Assembly (NCBI GenBank): GCA_018398585.1
Contig: JAGTTD010000020.1
Span: 23,718,350 to 23,782,349, forward strand
Source of the DNA: Simmondsia chinensis
Taxonomy: Eukaryota > Streptophyta > Magnoliopsida > Caryophyllales > Simmondsiaceae
DNA: 64,000 nt
Direction of reading: 5' to 3'
This document shows, in pieces, positions 1-11,959 of the stretch (the first letter of the stretch is position 1; each line of letters begins with the position of its first letter). A program made the translations under genes and the position numbers. The notes beneath the pieces are model-generated. The model saw nothing but the letters and a program-made list of their open reading frames with translations. It was not told the origin of the DNA and did no database searches.

Positions 1-390
1 ACTGATAACGGGTTTTATCCGAGGGCGACAGTGTAGGGAGGGATACTAGGATGTTACAGGTTAGAAAAAAAGGTGCTGTGAGTTGACATGACACACCTGA
101 TAGTATTAATATCCTCCCTTGACCTTGACTAGATTCTTTCTGTTATGTGTTCTGAATATTACACCATAAAACAAAAATAAAATAAAATATTATTTAGATA
201 TTTTGAGATTTAAATATTTATTATTTAAATATTTTAATGTATATATATATATAATAGGATATTTTAAGTTTTGAATATTTTATTACTTAGATATTTTATG
301 ACAGAAATTTGATGAATTCTTATAAAAACTTGTTCAATTTTATGTAAAAAATATTGATATAATATATACATATGATAATATATATAAGTT
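1..390. other. AT-rich intergenic, no gene seen
   Basis: No coding signal or recognisable repeat. From about 160 the sequence is strongly AT-rich, with a short (TA)n run near 240-252. Confidence 0.5.
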
Positions 391-407
391 AGTATCAATA
401 TTTTTAT

Positions 408-654
408 AAGGTCACTAAAGAGGGTACCAACACGCCGTCACCGAATTCCATTAGAACTTCGAAGTTAAGCATGCTTAGGCGAGAACAGTACCACGATGGG
501 TGACCTTATGGGAAGTCCTCGCCCTCGGGATGGGGACACTTGAAAATAGCCTCTCTTCAGGGGTAATACCCTGAAGGGGGAAGGCTGCGTACATCCACCT
601 CCCAGACCCTGCTTAGGCAGGAGTCCTTGAGGAATTGGGTATGTATGTTGCTTT
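408..654 (+). mobile_element. 5S-rRNA-headed SINE, copy A
   Basis: The head (about 420-520) follows the plant 5S rRNA gene from around its nucleotide 11 to 108, including the AAGTTAAGC...TTAGGCGAGA segment and GATGGGTGACC. It runs directly into the LINE-type tail (CAGGG..CCCTGAAGGGGGAAGGC, GCTGCGTACATCC, AGACCCTGC). It ends in GGGTATGT rather than (TTG)n. Imperfect 17-bp target-site duplications lie at 391-407 and 655-671. Confidence 0.8.
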
Positions 655-699
655 AGTGTGAATATTTTTATCAAAAAATCAATGAATTGGGATATATTC

Positions 700-1015
700 A
701 CTAAATTTTTACGTAGACCACCTAAAAATTACCATAATTATATGTCATTTTTGCATTTTTTGACAAAAAATATCAAATTATAATGAAGATACTTATATAT
801 TGTTAAAATCGTGTTCATTTTTAGCATTTTCTAACAAAATCTAGTGAATTTTTAACAAAAGGATACCTGATTAATAAAAATTTAAAACATTAAGGTCCTT
901 AAGTATAAAATGTCTAAAACTTAGGGTACCTCATTGTATATATTAAAATGTCAAGGTATCTAAGTGATAAATGCTCATATCTTAAGGTATCTAAGTGATA
1001 ACTTACCGTGAAAAA
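700..1015. repeat. Dispersed repeat of the 'step-like' AT-rich family
   Basis: It carries short recurring phrases of the type ACTTAAGGTACCT and a TATATTGTT..AATTTTGT core. The same phrases recur at 11960-12330, 21310-21870 and 23705-24190, so this is a dispersed non-coding element of unknown class. Confidence 0.5.
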
Positions 1016-1254
1016 ATTACATATTAATACTTAAAGATTTGAAGTATTAATACTTTAGTCTAGAAATTACATGTATTTTAATTAAATAGTCAAAATGGCG
1101 GTGTGAAATGGTGTAAAACCTACCGTTATTTGTAGTAAACCCACCATCCCTTGCTATTCCTCTCATGTCACACGAGAACCGCAATGTTATAACACTGCTA
1201 ACGAAGAAAAGCTAATTTATTCAATATATGTAACTTTTAGACTAATATATGATT

Positions 1255-1871
1255 GGGTTATTTGCACCAAAGGTCCATGTACTTTATTCATTATGTCAAT
1301 TTAGTCCTTGTACTTTTAATTGTGTCAATTTAGTCTCTCTAGTACCTATATTGTGTCAATTTAGTCCTATGATAAGATTAAAATTAAATTAATGATATGA
1401 TTTTTAACGATGCAATCATGTTAAATACAAGTAATCCACTACAAATCCACCCGTTGACTTAATTTAACCCAACTTGTTGTCGAACCACTAAAAATTTCAT
1501 CAAAAAATTAATATGAACTTTACTTAGGGATCGAATTGACACAATATATATAGTACAAGGACTAAATTAATACAATTAAAAGCACAATGACCAAATTAAC
1601 ACAATGGATAAAGTACAGAGACAACAACAACCCAGTGCCTCTAAGGGCTCTCGCAAAAGCAGGGTCTTGGGTTGGGGTGGGGTGGGGTGGGGTGGGGTGG
1701 GGGGAGGGGGGGGGCGGAGGGGGTAGGTGTACGCAGCCTTCCCGCTTCAGGGGGCTACTCTAAAGAGAGGCTGTTTCCGAGGATCCCTAACCTGAGAAGC
1801 TGGTCTGCAGCAAATGGCATGTGACAGAAATTTAGGACATAGTACAGAGATCTTTGTTATAAATAACTCGA
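1255..1871. mobile_element. MITE family 1 (GGGTTATTTRCACC ends), interrupted
   Basis: The left end is GGGTTATTTGCACC and the right end is a degenerate AAATAACTC. The arms repeat TGTCAATTTAGTCC in one orientation and GACTAAATTRACACAAT in the other, giving a fold-back structure. A LINE tail is inserted at 1621-1840. Confidence 0.65.
1621..1840 (-). mobile_element. RTE LINE tail with expanded G tract
   Basis: Read on the minus strand this is the LINE 3' tail ending in (TTG)n, seen here as (CAA)n at 1621. The flanks AAGTACAGAG (ending at 1620) and ATAGTACAGAG (around 1841-1851) look like a target-site duplication. The usual GGGTCTGGGGG stretch is expanded to repeated GGGGT units at about 1671-1720. 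Confidence 0.7.
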
Positions 1872-2007
1872 TATTGTTTCATGAAGTTCATAGACTAAAA
1901 ATTAATACATTTAAACTTTGAAGTACCAAAGTGTAATTTACCCCAAATATTATTGATAAGATAAAATTATTATTGTTAAAGTAAGACAATATATATATAT
2001 ATATATA

Positions 2008-2405
2008 GGGTGACGTTCTTATGAGAGGGATGAATCCTGACCCTCCATTGTAATGGATAGCCAACATTTGTTGAACAATAAATAAAATAATAATTTACGG
2101 CCAAGATTTATTGAGTATTGGGGAAAAAAAAAAAAGCGAGTTTCTTCCCTTACCCCTTCTTTCTTTCTGCCCCATAAAGGGGTATGGATCTTAAATTACT
2201 TTTTTTTTTATGTTCAACAAATCTTGGCCGTCCATTACAATAGAGGGCCATGATTCTCCCCTCTCACGCTCACCTTCTCATAAGAACGCTCGTAAATTGT
2301 TATTTTTTTTAGTATCCAACAAATCTTGGCCGTCCATTACAATGGAGAGCCATGATTCGCCCTTCTCACGCTCTCACTCTCTCATAAGAACGCCGCCCTA
2401 TATAT
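2008..2405. mobile_element. TIR element, TA-flanked (mariner/Stowaway-like), copy 1
   Basis: The arms are inverted copies: GACGTTCTTATGAGAG..CCTCCATTGTAATGGA on the left and TCCATTACAATGGAGAG..CTCTCATAAGAACG on the right. The element sits in TATATA sequence, consistent with TA target choice. An extra internal arm copy (about 2210-2300) makes it longer than its relatives. No transposase is present. Confidence 0.65.
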
Positions 2406-2690
2406 AAGAGGGGTGAATCATGACCCTCCATTGTAATGGATGGCCAAGACTTGTTGGACATTAAAAAAAAAATAATTTACGGCCAAAATTTGTTGATCAT
2501 TAAAAAAAAAAAAATTTCCCCCGCTTACTCCTTTCTTTTTGCCCCGTGAAGCGGTATAGGCCGTAAATAATTAAATTTTTTTTTTAATATTCAACAAAAT
2601 ATTGGCCATCCATTATAACGAATGGCCAGGATTCGCCCCTCCCATGCTTTCACCCTCTCATAAAAACGCCACCCTATATATATATATATT
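2403..2690. mobile_element. TIR element, TA-flanked, copy 2
   Basis: It abuts copy 1 head to tail and shares its arms and the CCCCGTGAAG centre. The right side ends in a TATATATATA run at about 2675-2690. Confidence 0.6.
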
Positions 2691-3074
2691 ACTTTATTTA
2701 GTCAAAATGTATTAGAAAATAAAATTTTAAACCTTATGATATCTATATAGTATGTATTGTCGTCAGTCTGGATGTTAGAGAAGCAAAATAAGCATCAGTA
2801 ATATTACATAATCGATTGAACCTATTTGAATTCGATTTTTTAAGGGGACATAAGTTGCCTTTAAATCTCGGGTTTGTAACCGTCTAAACAAGTAGTTACA
2901 CGAGCATTAACTCATATATGTCTGTTTTGACAGTTCTTAAGATGTACATACGTTTCGTAAACAAAATAAAACTGTATATGCATTATGAGACTATTACAAA
3001 ACGATTAGTCTCATAACTACATTAGATCCACACGGTCGTTATTTTATTCCAAAGATTCACCGTTTCCTAATTGC

Positions 3075-3390
3075 CTGCCTAGGATTGTAAGCCTATGAGC
3101 TTGGGCTCGACTCGCTAAGCTAAACTAGTTGGCTCGGGTTGAGCTTAAAATGAGTCCATGTTAATATAACTTATTATGATAAATATGTGCAGTCAAGTTT
3201 AGTTTGGGCCTAAATGCCAACTTCAAGTCCGAATAAGTCTAGATTAAGTTTAAATGAGCTAAATGAGGCAAGTTTAGTTACAAACGCACCGAGTTAGGTT
3301 TAAGCTCAACAAAGCCTAGCCAAGCCGACCCGGGCCTATGATGAGCTGAATTCAAGATTGAATTTTCCAAACTCCGCGAGCTTCTAGCCG
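3075..3390. mobile_element. GAGCTCG-rich TIR element, degenerate copy
   Basis: It is dense in AGCTYG/CGAGCY words (GCTTGGGCTCGACTCGC at the left, GAGCTTCTAGCCGAACC at the right) and has the central AATATAACTTATTA motif of the family described at 12353-12757. Confidence 0.5.
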
Positions 3391-3709
3391 AACCTTAACC
3401 CAGGTAGGTGAGACAATACCTCTTATCTTATCCGTGTAGGCGAGTACTGAATCCATGGTTCAACAGTACCAATAGAGCCCTCGAAAGACATCTGTATGTC
3501 TTTGCTTGCCTTTGGACCCTATCCTACAATTCTGGTGCCATATCGGCCCGTACTCTGAACGGGGAAAAAGATTAGTAGGAAGACCTAATTGGAAAATGTA
3601 ATTCCGCAAATTTTATAATTTCGATGAATAATAAACTTAACTCGCTAAATGTATCTTGCTCGGCTTTTCAAAGTTAGATACACATTTGCAACACTTATTA
3701 AACTAGCGC

Positions 3710-3960
3710 TTTGTTTGTTTTGATGGAAAATATTTTCCATCTCAATTAGGGAAAATTGACTTCCATTCAACAAAAGGGAAAAACATTATCAACAGAGATC
3801 TTATATTATATGCCTCGCTTTAACCTTAACTAAGCATGAATCTGCTATAAATTTATGGAACAAAACAACTTTCTTTAGCTGGAAGGAAAAATATTTAAGA
3901 AAAAATATTTTCGTGCCAAAAAAAGTTCCATATGAAAAATGTTTTCCATTAAATCAAATG
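3710..3960. mobile_element. MITE family 3 (TTTGTTTTGACGGAAAAT type)
   Basis: The left end TTTGTTTGTTTTGATGGAAAA and the right arm GAAAAATGTTTTCC are inverted relatives. The internal phrase AACTTTCTTTAGCTGG recurs in all copies of this family. Confidence 0.5.
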
Positions 3961-4325
3961 GAGCTCGAAAAATATTGAATTATTTGGATCAGGAAGAATA
4001 CTTTACGGTCTCAATCATTCTTCTAGTCATATATGATGAAATGTTGACTAATTGCATCACTCGAGAAAGAAATTTTACATGCTTGATTCAATTTTTTTCG
4101 TGTCGTTTACTAGAGTTATAGAAAGCAGAAGTATAGAACAATCAGTATTAACTTTGTCTAATCATGAAAGGATATTTTCAATTTCTTAGCAGTTCTATTT
4201 TTCCCTTCAACCACGTCAGTATATAAACCAAGTTTAAGCATTTACACGAAACGACATTTACGTACCTTCGTATGTCTCGAAAGTTGTCCCAATCGCGAAG
4301 ATTAGCCCCCTTTTATGCAATAAAG

Positions 4326-7300
4326 CTATGATTCACTGAAACTGATATCCGCTGTGTCACGAGAAACTTCATCAGTAGGCATATTTCTAATGCGCTCTAA
4401 GAGCATTGTCAGTTCCTTACGAACATAGTCAAACCTACTCTTCGACTCCAACGATTCGGTCAACAAAGAATCTGAAAGAAAGTGCAATGCTCGATAAGAC
4501 TCCTCATCGACTCTTTTGGTGTTCTGATCATCGGTACCTACGAGGGAGCTCTTCCGTCTCCATCGAAAAGGAAAATACTTTTCAGGGATCTGAAAGTAGT
4601 TCTTTACGATAAGTAGACGAAGAGCGTGACTGCATAGAATTCCTGATCGCTCAAATCCCTTACAAGAGCAGTGAATTTGCTCGTCCTCGGGAATCCAAAT
4701 CACCAGATACTCGCCTTCGATTCTCTTATAATGTTGCATGAGATATGATCCGTTGGGCATTTCCGTTGTTGCGTATTGCAGTGAGAGAATAAGTTCGTTT
4801 TGGAACGTCTTAAAGGCGTATGGCGAAAGGATATTTCGAGCGTGTTCTTCAACGGGCAAATATGTTTTGGTACGAAAATAGTGCTTCTCTTCATCGTTTC
4901 TGTCTCTCGCATTTGCCGCTACACCAACCTGAAAAAAATTAGAAAGAAATAGTTTCAAGATTAAGGCTTCATTTGTTTGGACAGAAAAGCTTTTTCATAA
5001 TATTTCTACAGTTTCATTATACAAAACAAGTAGCAATTCTACGATAAGGGAAAATGTTTTCCTCCGTAAACAGAAAGTTCACTTTTCCTCAAGGAGAGAG
5101 GAAGACGTTTTCCTTGAAGTAACCGAAATTATTTTCCGTCAATCTCTCTTCAACCTCAACTAAATTATTCTTCGTCTGAGAAAACAACCACCACCACCCA
5201 GTGTCTTAAAAGAGTCTCCAGCCAAGGCCGGAGAGGGTAAGTTGTACATAGGCTTACTCAACTATAGAAAGGCTATTTCCAAAGGGCCTTCAACCTTAAA
5301 AAGAACAGTATTTATGAAATCCAATTCAAATAGCAAAATTTGTACTATGCTTCAAATACTTTCAGGTTTCACAACATTGGCTCTGCCAGTTCTCATGTAG
5401 GCTCAGACCAGTTTGATCACACATTTAAATACATAACTTATATCGAGATTGACTCATTTAATACCTGCTCGAAGAAGACTCGCAAACACGTCTGTGCACT
5501 AACGATACTGTTCATAAACGCATCCAAGGATCTCTTATATTCCATTGTCATCGTGCGAGCAAGAAAGTGGCATCGAATGTATGAAAACGCCCATGAAGCA
5601 CGATAAGAATAAAGAAGGTCGATGTGCCTATCCGAGACGAGGCCAAACCTAGCAATAAAATGATTCCATTGATGTTCAAAATCCTCTACATTCTCAAGAT
5701 AGGACAACATTTCAAAGTCGGATTTAAATTCATCATACTGGTGTAGTCCAAGCGGCAAAGCGAACCAACTGCGTAATTTCGGGATAATATGCCATAAACA
5801 AATTACATATCTCGTACACGGTAATTCGCTTGATATGGCGTCTCTTAAGGCCGGTTCGAAATCTGTTACTATTGTTTGTGGTTGTTGTCTTCCTTGCAAG
5901 AATCGAACAAATGTCTGCTAAAAGGAATAGAAGTTCAATAGAAGGAATAATTGATGAAAGAGGTTTTCTGTCTCAATTCTATTGTCTTTGCATAATTTCA
6001 CAGTAATAGCCACAAATAAGGAAAATGTTTTTCTCTATTGAGAGGAAATTGACTTCCCCTCAACGAACAAGGAGAACATTTTTTTTTTTCATAGAGGAGA
6101 AACATTTTCTGTGTTAAACTTATGTTGTATGCTTCATTTCAATCTTTACCTTAGTCAAGCGTGAAGCTCATACAAATTTATAGGATGAAACCATTTTCTT
6201 TAGCTAGACAGAGAAAAATTTTAAAAACTAGTATATTCCAGTTAATTATTTTGAGAAAAGGACGTCTTTTAAAAGAGCTTTAGGTGCTTCACTGACAAAG
6301 CCCTTAGTTGATTAACAAAAGCAGTGGAGGGCTTTATGTTATCACTTCACGGTTTCTTAATGTTGCGTGATTGTAACTTTGAGGATATCTTATCCTTAAA
6401 TCTTTGTACATTTTTTCTCTCTTAATAATATTTCTTGTTTGATAAAAAAAAAAAAAAAAAAAAAAACCCAATTCTCTAAGAAAAAATATTTTTACCTAAA
6501 AACAATCTATAAAGAAAAAAAATTCCGAAAATGTTTCTATGGAACCAAACGGCGCCTGTATGATAAGATCAAGTTTGAGACACAAACCTGTAAAGCCCAT
6601 GTAAATGAGTGACACGTTTCATCCTGCAAGAGGAAACAACTGAGAAGATTTGCTTTGCCATTGTTGTTCATACCGAAACATAGACCTAACAAGATCCCGT
6701 GGGTCATGGATCGATATGTGAAGTCAAAAGTAACAACATCGCCAAACAATGTATAAGCACGGATAGCGTCACCAAATGCCCATGCGACATTCTCAATCTT
6801 GCCATTCTCGTCTGCACCAAAGTCATAGATGAAGTCTCCATCTCTCTCTCTCATCGACTTGCAAGCTTCTAGAAGCTCCACTATATCATTTTCCTTTTTC
6901 TCAATGAGCAGAGCGTCATTTTCTTGACCCACATTCTTACATGAGTGCACAAAATTTCTAACATCCTTTTCGATGAACGGAAGTTTCCCAGGTTGAACAC
7001 CCTTTTCCGATTCCAAAACCTTCACTATCCGGTTCACAGGAAACCCAGCTTTCGAGAGTAGAAGAATCCTTTCTTGGTCAGCTTCTGGAATCTTCCGGTA
7101 TGCAGGAAGCAGACGAACGTGGTCGTCTTCCAATAGTTCGTGGTTATGAATGTTGCTATATTGGGAGACGTACCATTGAGTATTTCCATCTACAACTTCC
7201 TTCGTTAGATATAATTTCGCATCACAACCACATCGTACCGATTTTCGATCCCTATGGTGCTCAACATCGTCCTTTTTCCTCGGTTTATTGAATCCCGAAC

Positions 7301-7607
7301 GATGACAAACGAAATCTCTTCTATAAATTCCAAGACTGTGGCTTTCTGAAGATCGCGCTTTCCTAATTGAAAACCCGTTTTTCCTTGCAAATTTGTTGTA
7401 GTATTCGAACGCTTCATTGTCAGTTTTAAATACTTGACCCACATAGGGAGTAACGACAAATTCCGAGGATGAAGAAGTCGATGTTTCGGTCTTTGTTGAC
7501 TGAGTGATTACATGACTACGCTCATCCCCTTCATATTTGATATGGCACTTCCAATCTCCACAAGGACATTGTTGTCTACAAATCCAGATATTATTCGACA
7601 GCTTCAT
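4326..7607 (-). CDS. FRS10: FAR1-related sequence 10-like transcription factor
   Basis: FAR1/FHY3-family proteins are transcription factors descended from MULE transposases and act in the nucleus, many of them in light signalling. The coding exons are 7607-6588, 5914-5465 and 4928-4326. All junctions are GT-AG at phase 0 and give 690 residues. The FAR1 zinc-finger region has C101, C126 and H154/H156. A MULE-transposase-like core follows, with FDFTYR near 294-299 and VTDFEPALRDA near 356-366. A SWIM zinc finger has C577, C579, C589 and H591. The N-terminus (NNIWICRQQCPCGDWKC) closely resembles Arabidopsis FRS10 (At5g28530) as I remember it. A plausible 5' UTR acceptor (TTTTTTAG) sits just upstream of the ATG. 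Intron 1 carries a MITE and intron 2 a LINE tail. The reading frame looks intact; another FRS clade member is the alternative. Confidence 0.92.
5185..5305 (-). mobile_element. Degenerate RTE LINE tail in FRS10 intron 2
   Basis: (CCA)n at the left, CCCAGTGTCTTAAAAGAG, and GGCTATTTCCAAAGGGCC match the reverse complement of the tail. It lies in the same orientation as the host gene. Confidence 0.55.
5955..6556. mobile_element. MITE family 3 copy in FRS10 intron 1
   Basis: It starts at TTTTCTGTCTCAATTCTATTG and ends in CTATGGAACCAAACGGCGCC, 31 bp from the intron 1 donor. A (T/A)-rich insertion with a run of about 22 A near 6447-6468 splits the element. Confidence 0.5.
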
Positions 7608-7616
7608 TAGAGCTTC

Positions 7617-8858
7617 CTAAAAAAGGATCTTCGATTGCCAGCTGTTCAATATCGAATATCCATTCAAATTCGGCTTGCTAAGAAAATTATTACTCGTAAT
7701 TAGGCTTGTAAAATTTCTGAGATCACCTGAAAAAGAACTCGTAAGTGGTCATATAAGAGAGATACGAAAAAAAAAAAGAAAAAACCGAAAACCATCATTT
7801 TCGCACAATCTATAACTTAGTACATGTGATGTAGCGCAATTTGTTACCCAAAAGCTCTCTTAGTAATATTTCTTAAAATCTCAAAATAATAAATTACAAA
7901 GATATATTTATAGGCAAAAATTAATCCTCATAAGATAAATAAGGAGATAATTACTCAATTAACTAGGAAAATTCTTCTATAAAATACAAATTACAAAGTT
8001 TGAAAATATTCTATTGACTAAAAAAAAGATATATTTACCAAGATCTAATAAAAAGTATGTCTTTTACATTCATTAAATCTCTTCTTTTTGCAATCATCAA
8101 CATGTCCGGATTGTAGGCTAAACTTTGGAATCAAATTGTTGGTTGTTGTCGCGTAAAAGTCTCAGTCGCAGAGTTGTGGAAGCACAATGTCAAAGACGTT
8201 GCGTAACAGGTTGTAACAATCACGTTAGCTTATTTTAAGGAGAATATAAGTCACTTTCTCCTTTGTTACCCATTATAAGGTGAGGATGTAACCAAATTGA
8301 ATCACCATCAATAACAAAATCAGATTGAATTGTTCTTTTCTCCCTTAATTCTCTCTGCAAATGCTCACATTCTCTCCCACTTCTTCTTCACTTGTATCGA
8401 CCTTTAGAACACAAAAGAAATTCATATCAAAGAACGACTCCAAAAGCATCAGTTGTTAGGTCAAAGGCCCAGTGATTCATACTCGAACATTTCCTCCTTG
8501 TGCAAGTAGTTCCCACTCGACTAGAACAATGACTAGAGCACATGCCTACTTCTTCCGTTTTGAAATTATAAAAATATGAAGGGTGGAGCAGTTGGAGAAA
8601 TAGGAGTGAGTAAACAGAACTTATCTAGAAGTTCATCACTATCCCAAAGTTGTTTATGCCTTGCACCGACGCAGTGGGACTGATTGGCACTTTGATTCTA
8701 GGATTAGCACAACACCCACTAATGTAATGTACTCGAAAGTAGCGAATTAGAATACGCCTCAATCGCTCAGAATAAAATGCAATGCAGACAAACCCAAAAG
8801 GAGGGAAAATGAATGAAAGAAACAGGGGAAGAGCAGCAGTGTTCTTGTGTGTTTGCAG
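7617..8858. other. Probable 5' UTR intron of FRS10, no other feature
   Basis: I see no coding signal and no repeat shared with the rest of the window. It fits as part of a 5' UTR intron running from the acceptor at about 7617 to a donor at 10104 on the minus strand; that is an inference. Confidence 0.3.
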
Positions 8859-9054
8859 ATTGAATTGAATTTATAATGAAGATCAACAAGCTAGGCAACA
8901 GTACAAGCAACTATTGCCCAGCGTGATTCTTGCATGGTCTTTCTCCTCTGCATTTAAGGCTTGGAACGTTGACCATTTCCCTGTCAATCTCTCTCCAGAT
9001 CTGTTCGATGTCTTCCCCTACTCCGAGCCCATCCCTCCCGGTGCTAATATTGCC
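8859..9054 (+). CDS. Unrecognised coding-like fragment
   Basis: A TTTGCAG acceptor-like site is followed by an open frame with protein-like composition. It contains QARQQYKQLLPSVILAW, then AFKAWNVDHFPVN and FPYSEPIPPGANIAM. After about 9054 the frame becomes low-complexity hydrophobic (LGLFLFLFVC) and no longer looks coding. There is no good donor at that point, and an A run follows at 9240-9250. I do not recognise the protein. It may be one exon of a broken plus-strand gene or a fragment of a retrocopy. Confidence 0.3.
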
Positions 9055-9395
9055 ATGTTGGGCTTATTTTTGTTCCTTTTTGTGTGTTTATTGGTTTTTC
9101 CCTGCTTTCCTGTTCCGTGTTTCTCTTTCCTGGGCTTTTTCGGGTTCTCTTAGGCCTTGCCTTTCAAGTGGCTTGTTATGTATTGCGATCTCTATCGCTA
9201 ATTATCGAGAAAAAGGTTTGAAACGTTGAATAACAGTTAAAAAAAAAAAGGGACAAGAAAAAATAATACCGGATCATAAATTTTCTATATGGGACAATCT
9301 TCACCTCCAAAAATTGAAATTAAAATTGTAATTCTACGGTCCAATTCGAATTTCATGTGCAAAACATAGCCTAATACTATCCGTAAAATTTCACT

Positions 9396-9560
9396 AGGTC
9401 GTAAGTCTGACCCATAAAGTTGGCTTATATAAGGTCCACATATAAGCCCAATTAAAATCATATCCTAAGACCAATTGGCGTTAGATAGAGTAACTCACTA
9501 GTCTTACATAGTAATTTCTTTTCTCTCACAGTTGTAACATGAGACATTTTAAGTTTACTC
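9396..9560 (-). mobile_element. TRIM-3-like fragment
   Basis: It shares AAGGTCCACATATAAGCCC, CCTAAGACCAATTGGCG and TCTCTCACAGTTGTAACAT with copies at 13105-13478, 48835-49025, 51190-51305 and 55195-55372. Confidence 0.5.
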
Positions 9561-9563
9561 AAG

Positions 9564-9918
9564 AGTTATTTGAACCAAAGGTTCTTATAGTTTTCACATT
9601 GTGTCAATTTAGTCCTTATACTTTTAATTATGTCAATTTAGTTCTTTGATCAAATTCTAGTTAAGTTATTGACATAAGTTTTAACAGCATAATCACATTA
9701 CATACAAGTAAACCACTACAAATCCACTCATCAACTCAATATAACCAAACCCACGGCTGAACTGTTAAAATTTTCATTCACAACTTAATATTAATTTTAC
9801 TTTATAGACTCAATTGACAAAATACGAAGTGCATAGGAACTAAATTGACGCAATTAAAAATACATGAATGAATTGACACAGTAGGTAATATATAGTGACT
9901 TCTGGTGTAAATAACCCT
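9564..9918. mobile_element. MITE family 1, complete copy
   Basis: It runs from AGTTATTTGAACCAAAGG to GGTGTAAATAACCC with TGTCAATTTAGT in the left arm and ACTAAATTGACGCAATT in the right, about 355 bp. Confidence 0.6.
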
Positions 9919-10104
9919 AATATTCTATGAAGTTTCAACATTATTTACAATGTATAATTTCTCACTAAGCTAGATTCCAATCGAAACCAAAATTACATCA
10001 TTCGGAGCACAAATCAAGGAAATTGGCAACGAATTGTACGAAAATCACATCAATATTTGCAAATTCAAAAGAAAATTGATGATTGAATCAGAAAAGAAAC
10101 GTAC

Positions 10105-10205
10105 CGATTTGAGAGAGAACGAGGAATGAGAGATTTGGCGTTTCAGTTGGCGTTGGGAATGAATGTGTTAAACTATTCGTTGGGTTCACACACGAATTCA
10201 ATTCG
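10105..10205 (-). other. Candidate 5' UTR exon of FRS10
   Basis: The minus strand reads a TC-rich leader (CTCTCATTCCTCGTTCTCTC) into a good donor, AAATCG|GTACGTTTC, at 10104-10103. A TATA box sits about 30 bp upstream of the presumed start. The nearest minus-strand gene with a UTR acceptor is FRS10; the link is inferred from order and strand only. Confidence 0.4.
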
Positions 10206-10233
10206 TGGAGTAAATTATACTTTCAGGGAATTT

Positions 10234-10241
10234 AATTTATA
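10234..10241 (-). promoter_or_regulatory. TATA box of the candidate FRS10 leader
   Basis: TATAAATT on the minus strand, about 30 bp upstream of the presumed start of the leader exon. Confidence 0.35.
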
Positions 10242-10589
10242 CGGTAACTTACAAGATAATAGGTAAAATATATGATTGTCATATAAAAAATAAATTTTTT
10301 TTCAGAAGACTAATTAAAAATAAATAAATTATAATTTATCTAACTTTTTGTGTTTTGAAAGAATTAAAAATTGTTAGTAACTTTTATTTCTTACATTTTG
10401 TCTACTTCCTACAAATCAAACAAGAGGTTAAATCCATATTTTTTTATAAAATTTTACTTTCTACATATCAAGCGAGGTCCTATATTTGCAAGTGATCATG
10501 ATTATACGTATACATAAGTATGTCGGGCTTGACTTTGTATTAAGTAAGACTGTATTTATCTTTTATAAATATACAAGGTGACATTTTTA

Positions 10590-11272
10590 AGGGTAAATTA
10601 CAGAAAATCCTCCTGATTTTTACTTAAATAACAGAAAACACCCATCACAAATAAAACCACTCGCTAAACCTCCTCACTTTTAAAAATTTTTCACTTTGCC
10701 CTCAAACAACGTTTTTTGACCATTTAACCCCTCAAAATAAAATGGTTAAGTGTTTGATTTTATTTTTAGGTAGGGGGTTTTATATTTTGAAGAAACATAA
10801 GAATTTTTTTATATTTTTAAAAAGGAAAGATTTCTATATTTATAAAAATTATTATTTTAATTAATTATAGTAGTGACATTATAATATTAATAAAAAATAT
10901 TATATTTTATCTTATAATATTTTTTATAACAATTTAAAAATATCTTTTATCTTCTAAAGTTATAATAATATTACTATAGTTAATTAAAATAATTATATTT
11001 TTATAAATATAGAAAATTTTCTTAAATCTTTTGCTAAAAACATAAAATTTTTGGTGTTAAAAAAAACACAAATTTTTTAATTTTTGTTTAATAATATAAA
11101 ACCCCTTCTAAAAATAAAATTAAAATTAGGGAAAAAATGGTCAAAAATAAGTTGCATGAAGATTAAGTGATACATTTTTAAAAGTTAAGAGATTTTGTGA
11201 GTACTTTTATTTATAAGGAGAGTTTTCTATTATTAAAACAAAAAATAGTAGGATTTTCTGTAATTTATCCTC
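10590..11272. mobile_element. Long fold-back MITE
   Basis: The termini AGGGTAAATTACAGAAAATC and GATTTTCTGTAATTTATCCT are inverted repeats. The complementarity continues inward (for example CCTCCTCACTTTTAAAAAT against ATTTTTAAAAGTTAAGAG) to an AT-rich centre. No coding capacity. Confidence 0.65.
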
Positions 11273-11443
11273 ATTTTAATCATTACCTCAATTATTGAGT
11301 TGCTCATTATTTTATAGAATGGGCCGATCAATTCTACTTTGGGCCTTTTTTGGGCTTTTTTGAAGGAAAAATTCCTCAAATCCCCTCATTTTCCATTTTA
11401 TTTTATTTTATTTGATATCTGGTTGGGGATCCTCGAAAATATC

Positions 11444-11549
11444 CTTTCACTAACACACCACCTTGATGGGTAAGACTGCGTACATCCTGCCCTCCCAGAT
11501 CCTGCTCACACACGAGCCCTTGAGACACTGGACTTGTTGTTGTTGTATT
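11444..11549 (+). mobile_element. RTE LINE tail
   Basis: AAGACTGCGTACATCC, CCCAGATCCTGC and GAGCCCTTGAGACACTGGA are followed by (TTG)4. It is strongly 5'-truncated. Confidence 0.65.
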
Positions 11550-11569
11550 TTATTTTGTTTGACCAAATT

Positions 11570-11935
11570 GTTACAGAACTGTTTTTTATAAGTATTTTTG
11601 TAAAAATATTTGGAAAAAGTACTTCAACTAGGGATATTTTGATTCCAAATTTTTTTTAAATTTGTGTTTATTTTTGCTTTAAAAAAGAAATAATATTTTT
11701 CAACTTCTACTGTTTAGAAGCACTTTTTGATCCAAATTAAATACACTTAAGTTACCAAAAAAAAGAATTTTAATTTTAAAAGATAAACACTATTTTTTTT
11801 ATTTCCTCCCAAAAGAAAATAAACAATTATCGGTTCTATTTAAAGAGACCTTTCTTACCGGGCCGATCACCCTAAAATCTAAGAAAAGGTGTTTTCCCTC
11901 ACACATTTTCTAGAAAAAGAGTGTGACCAAACAAA
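11570..11935. mobile_element. MITE family 9 (hAT-like, TTTGGCCAAAC ends), diverged
   Basis: Internal TATTTTTAGAAGCACTTT-like phrases and the right end GTGACCAAACAAACCG match copies at 38280-38522, 44650-44832 and 57990-58222. Confidence 0.4.
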
Positions 11936-11959
11936 CCGTATTATTTGAATATCTTGGTG

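Noticed and set aside
4406..7291. Small plus-strand and shifted-frame open frames across FRS10
   Set aside because: Opposite-strand or alternate-frame shadows of FRS10 exons.
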